From Solirubrobacter soli DSM 22325 (GTDB taxonomy: Bacteria > Actinomycetota > Thermoleophilia > Solirubrobacterales > Solirubrobacteraceae): a stretch of DNA of 64,000 bases. The stretch covers positions 1 to 64,000 of the forward strand of contig NZ_AUIK01000032.1 in assembly GCF_000423665.1 (NCBI RefSeq), written 5' to 3'. Below are positions 52,986 through 61,706 of this stretch, in pieces. The position numbers and the translations under genes are program-made. Every line of letters starts with the position of its first letter. Positions within the stretch are counted from its first letter, which is position 1. The notes beneath the pieces were generated by a model. The model did no database searches. It worked only from the letters and a program-made list of their open reading frames with translations, and was not told where the DNA came from.

Positions 52986-53060
52986 CGCCGGCGCCCGGCA
53001 GCAGCGGCGTGGCCCGCCGCGGCGGTCGCCACTCCTGGCAGAACGGATCCCACCACGAGC

Positions 53061-53114
53061 CGGGGGTGGCAAGGAAAACTTGACTCAGAGGACGGTTTTC
53101 CTGCCCACCCCCCG
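53061..53114. repeat. Long GC/AT-graded inverted repeat
   Basis: CGGGGGTGGCAAGGAAAAC and its near-complement GTTTTCCTGCCCACCCCCCG flank a 15-base centre (TTGACTCAGAGGACG). The arms pair over about 18 bases with two small mismatches. It could be the terminator of the TolB-like gene 76 bases away, or a terminal-repeat element. Confidence 0.7.
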
Positions 53115-53185
53115 TCTGCAACCCGGTGCGGTCAAGATGGCGAGCTGGAGCGGGCCGTGAAGACGCATCGTCGGTGCGTGCACGA

Positions 53186-53329
53186 GTGATGGCGCTCGGC
53201 GATGACGTCCCACACGCGGCGCTGGACGTGCGAGAACTCCTCGGTGATGGCACGGTCGACGCCGCCGTCCATTCGCCCGTAGCTGTTGCCCGGCGACACA
53301 AGCGCGTCGAGGTGCCCGAGGCACAGCAT
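53186..53329 (-). pseudogene. Macro-domain protein remnant
   Basis: About 48 codons read MLCLGHLDALVSPGNSYGRM, then DGGVDRAITEEFSHVQRRVW. This matches the ADP-ribose-binding loop of macro-domain proteins that have the form ALVSPANSFGxMDGG. The frame loses similarity on both sides and no start or full domain can be rebuilt, so it is a fragment left by deletion. Confidence 0.55.
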
Positions 53330-53436
53330 CGCGGCGTGTGTCGGAATCCCGCGCGGCAGCCGTCGCCAACGCGTCGCGGGCAGGCGGCTGGTGGCCGTTT
53401 CAGCACACTGGCTCCGCGACGCGCTCGGCTGACGGC

Positions 53437-53760
53437 CTAGCGGTGCGTGAGCGAGAGGACCGCGAGCTTGTCGTTGGTGTTGAGGCCGGTGAAGATCTGG
53501 GTGAAGTCGCGCCCGCTCGCGCTGTAGTGGATCTCCATCTCGATGTCGTCGTCCTGCTTGACGCTCACCGTCTGCACGCGGCTGCGCGACTGCCCGGGCT
53601 TCAGGTTGGTGATGCTGCCGCCGAGCGTCAGATCGTTCCACCCCTCGAGGGCGCCCGGGTTCTTTACCCGGTGGCCCTTCTCGGGGATGGAGAGCGTCAG
53701 GTCCGTCTTATTGACGAACTTGATCTCCAGGTCCTTGGTCTGTGTCTGTCCGAACGCCAT
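53437..53760 (-). CDS. Small beta-sandwich-like protein, unknown
   Basis: 107 residues from ATG 53760, preceded by AAGGA seven bases upstream, which decides this start over an ATG 30 codons earlier. Sequence: MAFGQTQTKDLEIKFVNKTD, then LTLGGSITNLKPGQSRSRVQ, then DDDIEMEIHYSASGRDFTQI. Alternating strands with conserved-looking turns suggest a single beta sandwich, soluble, without signal peptide or Cys. It faintly resembles aegerolysin-like or actinoporin-like folds, but key residues cannot be matched, so I leave it unassigned. Confidence 0.7.
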   Translation of the reverse strand: MAFGQTQTKDLEIKFVNKTDLTLSIPEKGHRVKNPGALEGWNDLTLGGSITNLKPGQSRSRVQTVSVKQDDDIEMEIHYSASGRDFTQIFTGLNTNDKLAVLSLTHR

Positions 53761-54012
53761 GTCGGTCCTTCCATTGGGGGTGGGGTTATCGAGACGTACG
53801 ACCCCTCCCGAGGCACCGAGGTTGGGAACTTGCAGAGGACTCGGCGACATCGTTATCGGCTACTGACAATGAGGACGTTCGACGGGTCGGGTGCTCGGTG
53901 GCGGCGTATCCGAGGGTCGTAGGTCTCACTGGTGCGGGCGCGTAGATCTACGCGGCCACGAGCCGTAGAGCGTGCGGTTGGCCGGGTAGGCAGCGCGGCG
54001 TAGCTTGGCGGT
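53761..54012. other. Divergent promoter region
   Basis: 252 bases between the small beta protein (minus) and the RTX protein (plus). No gene seen. Confidence 0.4.
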
Positions 54013-57000
54013 ATGAGGCGTTGGCTGGTCCTTGCCGCCTTCGCGACCGTGGCGGCCGCGTGGGCTCCGTCGGTCGCGACGGCCGCCACGGTGGTCGTGA
54101 GCGGGGGCACGCTGCAGTACGTCGCGGCGGCGGGCGAGCGCAACGAGGTGCGGGTGACCGTCGTGGGCAGCGACTTCCGGCTCGGACCGGCCTACGACTA
54201 CTCGCCGCCGGACCCCGGCATCGCGGGGATGGAGCCTCAGGGCCCCTGCCACAAATCCGATGCCTTGCACGTTGACTGTCCCAGCGCGGGCATCACCAAA
54301 ATGTCGTTCACGCTCGGGGACGGCAACGACATCCTGATCGCCACGGGCTGGGCCGGGTCCGACGCCGAACGGGTCCTCGTGCCGATCCAGGCGAACGGCG
54401 GCTCGGGCGACGACTGGCTCGCCGGGGGCTTCGCCGATGACACGCTCGACGGTGGCCCCGGAGATGACCGACTGACCAAGGGCTTCCTCGCGTCCAACCC
54501 GTTGACGATCCCGGTCGAGGGTGACGTCCTGCGCGGCGGTGATGGCACCGACACGGTCGACTACGGGACGCGGATCACGGGGACCGACAGCGATGCGGTC
54601 ACCGTCACGCTGGACGGCGTGGCCAACGATGGCCGCGCCGGCGCGCACGACCAGGTGGCGGGAGACGTCGAGGCGGTCATCGGGTCCGGCGCCGCCGACC
54701 ACATCACCGGCGGTCCGGCAGGCGACTCATTGCAGGGCGGCGGCGGTCCTGACGTGATCGCGGGCGGCGGCGGTGATGATGTCATCGACGGCTTCCTGTT
54801 CAACGCCACGGGCGGCGGCGAGGGTGGTGACACTCTGGACGGCGGCCCGGGCAAGGACCGTCTCTCGGGCGGCCTGAACCAGTCTGGCGGCAGCGGCGAC
54901 GACGTGCTGATCCAAAGCGGCTACGAGACGGGCGACGGAGCGCTAACGGGCGGCCCCGGCGACGACCTGATCGAGCCGGCCGGCTACGGCACAGGACGCG
55001 ATGTCATAGGCGGCGACGAGGGCGTCGACACCGTCGACTACCAGCAGGACTGGGGCGGCGTCGCCGTCTCGCTCGACGGCCAGTTCAACGACGGCCTCGG
55101 GTCCGACAACGTTTCGGCCGAGATCCTGCGCGGCGGCACCGGCGCCGACCGGCTCACCGGCTCCGGAATGGGCGACACGATCGATGGCGGCGACGGCAAC
55201 GACATCGTCGACGGCGGCGGCGGAACCGACGTGCTGGACGGCGGCAGCGGCTATGACACGTTGACCTACGCGTCGCACACGACTCCCGTGAACGTGTCAT
55301 TGGACGGTATCGCCAACGACGGGTCGTCGGGCGAGAACGATGACATCGACGGCGGATTCGAGTGGTTCGAGGGCGGCCAGGCCGCCGACGTGATGACCGG
55401 CGGCCCGAACGCGGACGTGCTCAACGGCGGGCCCGGTGCGGACCAGATCGCGGGCCGCGCTGGTGCTGATGCCTTGTCCGGCGGCGCGGGGGACGACGAG
55501 CTCAGCGGCGACGACGGGGCCGACCAGCTCATCGGCGGTGACGGCGACGACGAGTTGCACGGCGGGGCCGACGTGGACTCATTGATCGGCGAGGGCGGCG
55601 ACGACTGGCTCGACGGCGGCAACGATGCCGTTGCGGACTACCTCAACGGCGGCGCCTACTTCAGCCTGCCGGACGCACCGGCCGATGGGCTCGACGTGGC
55701 CGACTACTCCTGGGCGAGCGTGCCGATCGTCGCCACCTTGACATCGCCGTCCTTCCCGAGCGCCCAGGTCCCTGGTGGCGACCAGTGGAAGAGCATCGAC
55801 GGCATCGTCGGCGGCTCCGCGGACGACACGCTGACCGGTGATGGCAGCGCCAACCTCCTCGTGGGTGGCTCGGGCGCCGACCGGCTCTTGGGCGCCGCCG
55901 GAGACGACGAGCTCGAGGGCGGTCCCGGTGACGACCAGCTCACCGGCGGACTCGGCGACGACCAGCTCGACGGCGGCGCCGGCAAGGACACCGTGAGCTA
56001 CGCCGAGCACATCCGGCCGGTGCTCGTCGTGCTCAACGGCGAGGCCGACGACGGCGCGGACGACGAGTACGACGCCGTGGGGGTCGATGTCGAGGACGTC
56101 ATCGGCGGATTCGGGAACGATCTGCTGATCGGAGACAGCGGCGCCAACGCGCTGAGCGGCGGGTTCGGCGACGACCTGCTCGTGGGCGAACAGGGACCAG
56201 ACGTGCTGTCCGGCGAGGCTGGCGCCGACGCCGCGGCGTACATCGAGCGCACGGCGCCGGTCGTCGCGAGCCTCGACGGCCGTGCGACCTCGGGCAACAG
56301 TGACGACGGCCGAGCCGATGCGCGCGACACGATCCTGCCGGACGTCGAGGCGTTGTACGGCGGCCGAGGCGCCGATCTCCTGACGGGTGACGACGCCTCG
56401 AATCTGTTCAACGGCGGCCCCGGCGCCGACGTGCTCCACGGCGGGGCGGGCGAGGACGCCGCGGACTGGTCGGACCGCACCGATCCGGTGCAAGCGTCGA
56501 TCGACGGCGCCCCGACGTCCGGCAACGCCGAGGATGGCCCGGCGGGAGCACGCGACACCGTGGCCACCGACATCGAGGACCTCATCGGGACACCCGGCGC
56601 GGACCAGCTGACCGGCAGCCCCGCCGCGAACGTCCTGATCGGGCTCGCAGGCGACGACACGCTCGCCAGCCGCGACGCGAGCGCCGACGTGGACTTCTGC
56701 GACACCGGTGAAGACCGCGCCGTCGCCGATGCAAGCGACACGACCGAAGACTGCGAGCGCGTGGAGCTGCCCGTGGCCACCGCCAGTCCGACGCCCACGG
56801 CGGTGGTAGCCACGCCGACCGCGACCCCCGCACTCGTGGCGCGCGCGCCAAAGCTCGACGCGCATCAGACGCTGAGAACCGTGCTCGCGCGCGGACTGCA
56901 CACGAGCATCAGCTGCCCGGCGCCGTGTCGGGCGACCGAGACGCTGTCGACCGCCCCCGGGACCGTCGTGGCCCGCCTCACCAAGCGCCGGACCTCGGCG

Positions 57001-57267
57001 GGCAGCCTACGGTTGACCCTGCGCATCCCCGCGCGCTTGAGTCGTCGGTGGCGGGCGCTGCACGACCTCCGCCTCACGCTGACCACGACGGTCTCGGTGC
57101 GTAGCACGACGCCACAGCAGTTCAAGCAGCGCCTCCGGCTGCGCCGCACCTCCGCGTCCCTTACGACCGCCCGACAGCCGGCGCAGCCCATTGCCACAGC
57201 GCGCGCCGCGGTCACGCACCGCGCGCAACTCGCCCAGGCGCGCCCCATCCTCACCCCGCGGCGCTGA
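54013..57267 (+). CDS. Secreted RTX (hemolysin-type calcium-binding) repeat protein
   Basis: 1084 residues. Signal peptide MRRWLVLAAFATVAAAWAPS ending near ATAA. From about residue 95 to 890 there are many nonapeptide-type calcium-binding repeats of the form GGxGxDxLxG (GGSGDDWLAGG, GGPGDDRLTKG, GGDGNDIVDGG, GGSGADRLLGA), arranged in at least eight blocks separated by VxVSLDGxxNDG-like segments that are themselves repeated. The C-terminal 200 residues contain a Thr/Pro linker (TATPTPTAVVATPTATPA) and a basic beta domain. No protease or lipase domain is present, so it is a structural or surface protein that folds on calcium outside the cell. Type I secretion genes are not adjacent; the signal peptide suggests Sec export. 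Confidence 0.93.
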   Translation: MRRWLVLAAFATVAAAWAPSVATAATVVVSGGTLQYVAAAGERNEVRVTVVGSDFRLGPAYDYSPPDPGIAGMEPQGPCHKSDALHVDCPSAGITKMSFTLGDGNDILIATGWAGSDAERVLVPIQANGGSGDDWLAGGFADDTLDGGPGDDRLTKGFLASNPLTIPVEGDVLRGGDGTDTVDYGTRITGTDSDAVTVTLDGVANDGRAGAHDQVAGDVEAVIGSGAADHITGGPAGDSLQGGGGPDVIAGGGGDDVIDGFLFNATGGGEGGDTLDGGPGKDRLSGGLNQSGGSGDDVLIQSGYETGDGALTGGPGDDLIEPAGYGTGRDVIGGDEGVDTVDYQQDWGGVAVSLDGQFNDGLGSDNVSAEILRGGTGADRLTGSGMGDTIDGGDGNDIVDGGGGTDVLDGGSGYDTLTYASHTTPVNVSLDGIANDGSSGENDDIDGGFEWFEGGQAADVMTGGPNADVLNGGPGADQIAGRAGADALSGGAGDDELSGDDGADQLIGGDGDDELHGGADVDSLIGEGGDDWLDGGNDAVADYLNGGAYFSLPDAPADGLDVADYSWASVPIVATLTSPSFPSAQVPGGDQWKSIDGIVGGSADDTLTGDGSANLLVGGSGADRLLGAAGDDELEGGPGDDQLTGGLGDDQLDGGAGKDTVSYAEHIRPVLVVLNGEADDGADDEYDAVGVDVEDVIGGFGNDLLIGDSGANALSGGFGDDLLVGEQGPDVLSGEAGADAAAYIERTAPVVASLDGRATSGNSDDGRADARDTILPDVEALYGGRGADLLTGDDASNLFNGGPGADVLHGGAGEDAADWSDRTDPVQASIDGAPTSGNAEDGPAGARDTVATDIEDLIGTPGADQLTGSPAANVLIGLAGDDTLASRDASADVDFCDTGEDRAVADASDTTEDCERVELPVATASPTPTAVVATPTATPALVARAPKLDAHQTLRTVLARGLHTSISCPAPCRATETLSTAPGTVVARLTKRRTSAGSLRLTLRIPARLSRRWRALHDLRLTLTTTVSVRSTTPQQFKQRLRLRRTSASLTTARQPAQPIATARAAVTHRAQLAQARPILTPRR

Positions 57268-57268
57268 A

Positions 57269-57283
57269 AGGCCCTTCCGGCCT
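57269..57283 (+). terminator. AGGCC/GGCCT hairpin
   Basis: Short perfect stem of 5 base pairs with loop CTTCC, two bases past the RTX gene stop. Weak. Confidence 0.35.
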
Positions 57284-57378
57284 GATCGGCAGCGCGTCAG
57301 AGTGCCCAGATCGTGGCGAAGTGCCACTTTCATCGTCTTCCCAAGAGGTGGGATGCGACCACCGGCGAGCGCAGCGGT

Positions 57379-57806
57379 TCAAAGATGCTCGATTGCGCAG
57401 GCGACGTCGCGTGGGAATCCCTTCGCCGCGAGTGTCGATCCCGCCAGCTGCCGTGCCGCGTCGGTAAAGGCAGATTCGGCGTCGGTCGCGTTTGCGACAG
57501 CATGAAGTCGGAACGTTGGCCGATGCGAAGCTCGGCCGCACGTACATAGGCCCGCGCCCGCTCCAGCTCGCGCAGCGCCTGGTCGAACCCTGTGATCGCA
57601 TCGCCGCCGGGGAGCCGGATGCGGAGCCTAGCCAGGTCGGGAGCTACTGCGCGCGAGCGTCGCTCGACGAGTTGCCCCGCGGCATCGATGACGCGCAACT
57701 GCTCGCGTTTGAATGCCGCGAGATTGCGCACGCCTGCCGCCTTTGCTGTCCCCGGTAGCAGCAGCTCATCACGATCAGAGTCGATGTTGGATGGAGCCTC
57801 GTCCAC
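57379..57806 (-). pseudogene. Unknown soluble protein, frameshifted
   Basis: The 5' part reads MDEAPSNIDSDRDELLLPGT, then ALRELERARAYVRAAELRIG in one frame (57806 to about 57515). The 3' part reads LHAVANATDAESAFTDAARQ, then AKGFPRDVACAIEHL and a stop in another (to 57379). The join falls at about 57511-57518. The combined length, 428 bases, is one short of a whole number of codons, so a single-base deletion (or sequencing error) explains both halves. Codon bias is good in each half. A helical soluble protein of about 142 residues; no family recognised. Confidence 0.6.
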
Positions 57807-58080
57807 GTGCGCGAGTTTCTCGCACTTATCGCGGATAGTTCAATGTGCGGGCCAAGCCCGGAGCGTGGCGCGGGCCCGATGCTCGCGCCGTTCGCACCGC
57901 ACGGCCTTGGCGCGACGTTCGCCGCGCCCAGCCAGGGCGAGCGCTCACGCAGGAGCGAGGATCGGATGTCGTCGAGGTCGAGCGCCGGGTGAGCCAGAGT
58001 GTCCCGGCGCCCGTCGCCCTGAAGGTCCTGCTGGACTCGACACGATCAAGATCGACCGGGATCTGGCCGATAGTCGGGCC
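57807..58080. other. Intergenic, no gene seen
   Basis: 274 bases upstream of the secreted protein gene at 58081; presumed promoter region. Open frames here are shadows without support. Confidence 0.4.
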
Positions 58081-58911
58081 ATGGGTTTGAAGAGGCTGGC
58101 CGTCGCGCTCGCGGTCGTTGTGATGGTGCCGGCGGGCTCAGCATCTGCGGAAGTCCGGTCGGGATCGGTCGCCGATCCGGTTGACAGCCCCCTGCACCAG
58201 AACGTGGACGGCACGTCCTACCGGGATCAGGACATCCAGCGCGTCACGGCGTCCTATGACACCGCAGGGTCGCTCACGATGACCTTCTACTTCCTCGATC
58301 CGGTGCCCGCCTCGACGCCCGACACGTTGCAGGCGTCCTTCTCTGCGGCCTCCTGCGACTATGCCACGGGGACGGCCCTCCTGCTCCTGCCTCCGTCGAG
58401 CAGGAGCTATAGCCCAGCCTCCGTGACCCTCAGCGGATATGAAGGGTCCGTTCCAACAACCAGAACCCTGTCGGCGGACCACCGGGCCATCACGGTTCAG
58501 GCGTCAGCACCAGCACTCGCGAACAGGGACTACGGCTGCGTGCACTTGATCTCGCTGTGGCGTGTCAACAAGGTGCCGTTCCACTGCGACACCTATCCCG
58601 TCGTCACCTGCACCGATCTCGAGAAAGCCGTCACCGACGACACGACTGCGTTCAGCATCGACGCCGCGACGCCGGCGATCCCGAGCCCGGAACCTGAGGG
58701 GACGGCGACACAGACGCCCACCGTCACGCCGACTGATCCCTGTGGCACGGCGCGGGACGCGCTTCGCAAGAAGAAGCAGCAAGCGAAGAAGCTCACCGCG
58801 CAGCGGCGGGCTGCTCGCACGCGCCAGCGCAAGCGAGCGCTGACCAAGCAACTCGAGACGACCAAGCGCGGCATCGCGAACGCAAAGGCCAAGATCGACG
58901 TTTACTGCTGA
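58081..58911 (+). CDS. Secreted protein with basic coiled-coil tail, unknown
   Basis: 276 residues from ATG 58081. Signal peptide MGLKRLAVALAVVVMVPAGS ending at ASA. The mature domain (about 25-190) is beta-rich (VTASYDTAGSLTMTFYFLDP, SCDYATGTALLLLPPSS), with Cys in SCDYA, YGCVHL, FHCDTY and TCTDL. A Thr/Pro linker (TATQTPTVTPTDPC) leads to a C-terminal Lys/Arg/Ala-rich coil (RDALRKKKQQAKKLTAQRRA) ending KIDVYC. A cell-envelope-interacting tail is plausible. Family unknown. Confidence 0.78.
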   Translation: MGLKRLAVALAVVVMVPAGSASAEVRSGSVADPVDSPLHQNVDGTSYRDQDIQRVTASYDTAGSLTMTFYFLDPVPASTPDTLQASFSAASCDYATGTALLLLPPSSRSYSPASVTLSGYEGSVPTTRTLSADHRAITVQASAPALANRDYGCVHLISLWRVNKVPFHCDTYPVVTCTDLEKAVTDDTTAFSIDAATPAIPSPEPEGTATQTPTVTPTDPCGTARDALRKKKQQAKKLTAQRRAARTRQRKRALTKQLETTKRGIANAKAKIDVYC

Positions 58912-59026
58912 TCGCGCCGCGAGCGCGATCGACAACCGGGCCGATCCTCGCCGCCTGGCTGGTTGCCCAATCGCCGCGATCGCACTCCGCGTCGTGTTCC
59001 GCGGATCCGCCTTCGCATCGCTTCTA

Positions 59027-59043
59027 ATACCCCTATGGGGTAT
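59027..59043. promoter_or_regulatory. CsoR-like operator palindrome
   Basis: ATACCCCTATGGGGTAT is a 17-base palindrome of the TACCCC-N-GGGGTA type bound by CsoR/RcnR-family copper- or sulfide-sensing repressors. It ends 11 bases before the DUF4396 gene start, so it likely overlaps its promoter. No csoR gene is in the window. Confidence 0.75.
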
Positions 59044-59054
59044 AGTCCGAAGGC

Positions 59055-59627
59055 GTGGACGCCGAACATCGCCATCACCACGAGCTCCCCACCTCCGGCA
59101 GCGCGCTCACGGCGACCGCCGTCTCGGCCACCCTGCACTGCCTCACCGGCTGTGCGCTCGGTGAGATCGCCGGACTGGCGATCGGCACCGCGCTGGGCCT
59201 GTCGAACCTGGCGACGGTGATCCTCGCGATCGCGCTCGCGTTCGTCTTCGGCTACAGCCTCACGAGCCTGCCGCTGCTGCGCGCCGGCCTCGCCCTCGGC
59301 GCGGTGATCCCGATCGCGCTCGCGTCGGACACGTTCTCGATCGCGGTGATGGAGATCATCGACAACGTCGTGGTGGTCGTGATCCCCGGCGCGATGGATG
59401 CGGGTCTCGGCGATCTGCTGTTCTGGGGCTCGCTGTCGTTCGCGCTGTCGCTCGCGTTCGTCGCGGCGGTGCCGGTCAATCGCTGGCTGATCGCCCGCGG
59501 CAAGGGCCACGCCGCCGTGCACCGCACCGGGATCCACGGCGGCCCTGACCCCCGCCTGGTCGGCGCGATCCTCGCCGCCGCCTTCGTGTTCGGCACCTCA
59601 GTGCTGATCGCGGAAGCCGTCGCCTGA
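59055..59627 (+). CDS. DUF4396 membrane protein, likely metal-responsive
   Basis: 190 residues from GTG 59055. A His-rich N-terminus (MDAEHRHHHELPTSG) may bind metal. Four to five membrane helices follow: LHCLTGCALGEIAGLAIGTA, LATVILAIALAFVFGYSLT, AGLALGAVIPIALASDTFSI, DLLFWGSLSFALSLAFVAAV and ILAAAFVFGTSVLIAEAVA. The pattern CLTGCxLGExxG is a feature of DUF4396, a family of unknown function. The CsoR-like palindrome directly upstream suggests induction by copper or reactive sulfur. The 3' end overlaps the marR gene tail by 30 bases. Confidence 0.88.
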   Translation: MDAEHRHHHELPTSGSALTATAVSATLHCLTGCALGEIAGLAIGTALGLSNLATVILAIALAFVFGYSLTSLPLLRAGLALGAVIPIALASDTFSIAVMEIIDNVVVVVIPGAMDAGLGDLLFWGSLSFALSLAFVAAVPVNRWLIARGKGHAAVHRTGIHGGPDPRLVGAILAAAFVFGTSVLIAEAVA

Positions 59628-60032
59628 GCCGCTGACGACGGCCTCGGCCAGCGCGGCGAGACGCGCCCGGTCGCGCGGCGCGAGCGGAGCGAGCAGCGCG
59701 ACCATCGACGCCTCCACGCGGGCCGTCCCGAGCGCGGCCAGCGCGTGACCGGGCTCCGTGAGGCGGACGTGGATCGCGCGGCCGTCATGCGTGGCCGCCA
59801 CCCGCTCCACGAGACCGCGCTTGACGGCGCGGTCGATCAGGCCGGTGACGCTCGACTTCTCGAGCTTGAGGTGACGGGCGAGGTCGAGCATCGTCGGCTC
59901 GCGGTCGCGGAGGATGCCCAACAGTCGGAGCTGCGTCAAAGACAGGTCGTTCTCGGCGGCGAGCTCGGTCAGGACGCCGATGACCGCGAACGAGAGCTGG
60001 ACGATCGCATCGGTCGGGGTGGGTTCCGCCAT
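59598..60032 (-). CDS. MarR-family repressor
   Basis: 144 residues from ATG 60032. The winged helix-turn-helix is clear: LSLTQLRLLGILRDREPTML, then ARHLKLEKSSVTGLIDRAVK, then GLVERVAATHDGRAIHVRLT. It is divergent from the zinc-free oxidoreductase at 60116, and two matching palindromes lie between them (60057-60091). MarR proteins usually repress such a neighbour and release on binding phenolic or oxidising ligands; here this is inference from layout. Its 3' end overlaps the DUF4396 gene by 30 bases, tail to tail. Confidence 0.92.
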   Translation of the reverse strand: MAEPTPTDAIVQLSFAVIGVLTELAAENDLSLTQLRLLGILRDREPTMLDLARHLKLEKSSVTGLIDRAVKRGLVERVAATHDGRAIHVRLTEPGHALAALGTARVEASMVALLAPLAPRDRARLAALAEAVVSGSGDGFRDQH

Positions 60033-60056
60033 CGCCGGACATTCTACTTGACGTAG

Positions 60057-60091
60057 TTCGTGCCACGTACTAATTTGGTTCGTGCCACGAA
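60057..60091. promoter_or_regulatory. Two TTCGTGCCACGAA operators
   Basis: TTCGTGCCACGTA at 60057-60069 (one arm imperfect) and TTCGTGCCACGAA at 60079-60091 (perfect) are spaced 22 bases start to start. They lie between the divergent marR and oxidoreductase genes and fit two dimers of the repressor bound two helical turns apart. Confidence 0.8.
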
Positions 60092-60115
60092 CTACTTTCA
60101 AGGAAGGCCCGCCCC

Positions 60116-61042
60116 ATGCACGCCGCTGTCGTTCGTTCCTTCGCCCACCCGCCTCGCTACGAGACCGTCGACACGCCACGCGCGACGTCCGCCGACGAGG
60201 TCGTCGTCGAGGTCCTCGCCGCGGGCCTGCACCCGCGGGTCCGTTCGAGCGCCGACGGCTCGCACTACACGAGCACCGACGAGCTCCCGCTGATCCCCGG
60301 GATCGACGGCGTCGGCCGGACGCCCACGGGCGAGCTCCTCTATTTCGTCCTCCCCGACACCACGCAGGGCTCGATGGCCGAGCAGACCGTCGTGGACCGG
60401 CGGCGCGCCGTCGCGCTCGACCCAGGGACCGACCCGGTCACGGTCGCCGCGGCGATGAACCCCGCGATGTCGTCCTGGCTGGCGCTCACGCAACGCATCG
60501 CGATGGAACCCGGCAGCCGCGTGCTCGTCCTCGGCGCGACGGGGAACGCGGGCCGGATGGCGATCGAGGTCGCCCGCCACCTCGGCGCCTCGCACGTCAC
60601 CGCCGCCGGGCGGGACGAGCAGCGCCTCAGGACCCTGCCCGCCGACGAGGCCGTCACGCTCGAGCACGTCGAGCAGGCCGCCGAGGTCGACGTCGTCCTC
60701 GACTACCTCTGGGGCGAGCCGGCCCTGCGCACGATCCGTGCCCTCCTCACCCACCGCGAGGACCGCAGCCGCCCGCTCGACTGGATCCAGATCGGGTCCG
60801 TCGCCGGCCCGGACGTCGCGCTGCCGTCCGCGGCGCTGCGGGCCGCCAATCTGCGCGTGATGGGCTCCGGGCAGGGCTCGGTGAGCACGAAGGCGATCCT
60901 CCAGGCGCTCCCACACCTCGCCGCCGAGATCTCCAACGGCACCTTCACGGTCGACCCGCAGCCGCTCCCGCTCGAACAGGTCGAGACCGCCTGGACCGCG
61001 GCCGACACCCGGCGCGTGGTCTTCACCCCCCGCTGTTGGTGA
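60116..61042 (+). CDS. MDR-family quinone oxidoreductase-like enzyme
   Basis: 308 residues from ATG 60116, preceded by AAGGAAGG. It has a GroES-like N-terminus (ADEVVVEVLAAGLHPRVRSS) and a Rossmann domain (VLVLGATGNAGRMAIEVARH with GATGNAG), then DYLWGEPALRTIRALL and IQIGSVAGPDVALPSAALRA. Zinc ligands of alcohol dehydrogenases are absent, so it belongs with quinone oxidoreductase-like MDR proteins that use NADPH. The substrate is unknown. Two MarR-type operators lie just upstream, so the adjacent MarR probably represses it. Confidence 0.9.
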   Translation: MHAAVVRSFAHPPRYETVDTPRATSADEVVVEVLAAGLHPRVRSSADGSHYTSTDELPLIPGIDGVGRTPTGELLYFVLPDTTQGSMAEQTVVDRRRAVALDPGTDPVTVAAAMNPAMSSWLALTQRIAMEPGSRVLVLGATGNAGRMAIEVARHLGASHVTAAGRDEQRLRTLPADEAVTLEHVEQAAEVDVVLDYLWGEPALRTIRALLTHREDRSRPLDWIQIGSVAGPDVALPSAALRAANLRVMGSGQGSVSTKAILQALPHLAAEISNGTFTVDPQPLPLEQVETAWTAADTRRVVFTPRCW

Positions 61043-61325
61043 TCACCCGCAGGCTCAACGACCCGTCGGCGATCCGGCGGGCCAGGAAGAACGCCGTCGA
61101 GGACGAGTCCAGGAAGACGGTCTCGCCCCCACGCAGCGGAGCGAACGCCGCGTCGGCCAAGCGCACCTTGGCCTCGATGGCGACGCCCATGCGCTGCGTG
61201 TCCCGCCGCGCCGTCATCGGCGAGACCCCGAACTGCACCTGGAGCTGACTGACCGTGACCGCGCCGCTCTGCATCTCGGTCGGCGACACGCTTGAAGTCG
61301 ACGTGGTCATCGGCCCGAAGGGCAA
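61023..61325 (-). pseudogene. DeoR-family regulator fragment
   Basis: The frame shows the DeoR helix-turn-helix (VTVSQLQVQFGVSPMTARRD) and then jumps directly to the effector domain (VAIEAKVRLADAAFAPLRGG, ETVFLDSSSTAFFLARRIAD, RVITNSGG), lacking the usual linker of about 40 residues. It stops after about 25 residues more. So an internal in-frame deletion and loss of the C-terminal half have occurred, and the end overlaps the oxidoreductase gene by 20 bases. Not expected to work. Confidence 0.7.
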
Positions 61326-61332
61326 GCTGATC

Positions 61333-61620
61333 GCGCGCGGCGGTGCCGACCGACGCGATCGAGACGGTCTGGCCGCCGATCGTCAGCGGCGCGCCGGGGG
61401 CGAAGTTCGTGACCGAGGCGACGCGCAGGACCGTGTCCCCGACCGCCGCGGGGGCGACCGTGGTCGTGGTGGCGGCCGCGGTCGACAGGGTCGTGGTGCC
61501 CTGCGCGCAGCAGACGTCGTCCGCGGTGCCCTGCGCCGCGGTCGGCACCGCCGCGAGCCGCTCCGGGCCAGCAGCAGTGCTGCCGCCGCGGCCGCGGTCG
61601 CTCCAGCGGCATGCAGCCGC
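61333..61620 (-). pseudogene. Secreted protein remnant
   Basis: A minus frame gives TTTTVAPAAVGDTVLRVASV, then TNFAPGAPLTIGGQTVSIAS, then VG. This is the short beta module AGDTxIxVASVxxFAxGxxL common in secreted actinobacterial proteins. It has no start, no continuation and abuts the DeoR fragment, so it is a piece of a larger lost gene. Confidence 0.5.
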
Positions 61621-61706
61621 CCACAGTGGAATCCAAGCCCAGCAAGCGATCAGATCACCACGGGATGTCTACGCGGCGGAGGGCGCCGCTCGCGTCGGGG
61701 ATTCCC

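Larger units (their letters stand above)
52986..53436. other. Gap with long inverted repeat and macro remnant
   Basis: 451 bases with no intact gene. Contains the inverted repeat at 53061-53114 and, on the minus strand, the remnant of a macro-domain-like protein at about 53186-53329. Confidence 0.5.
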
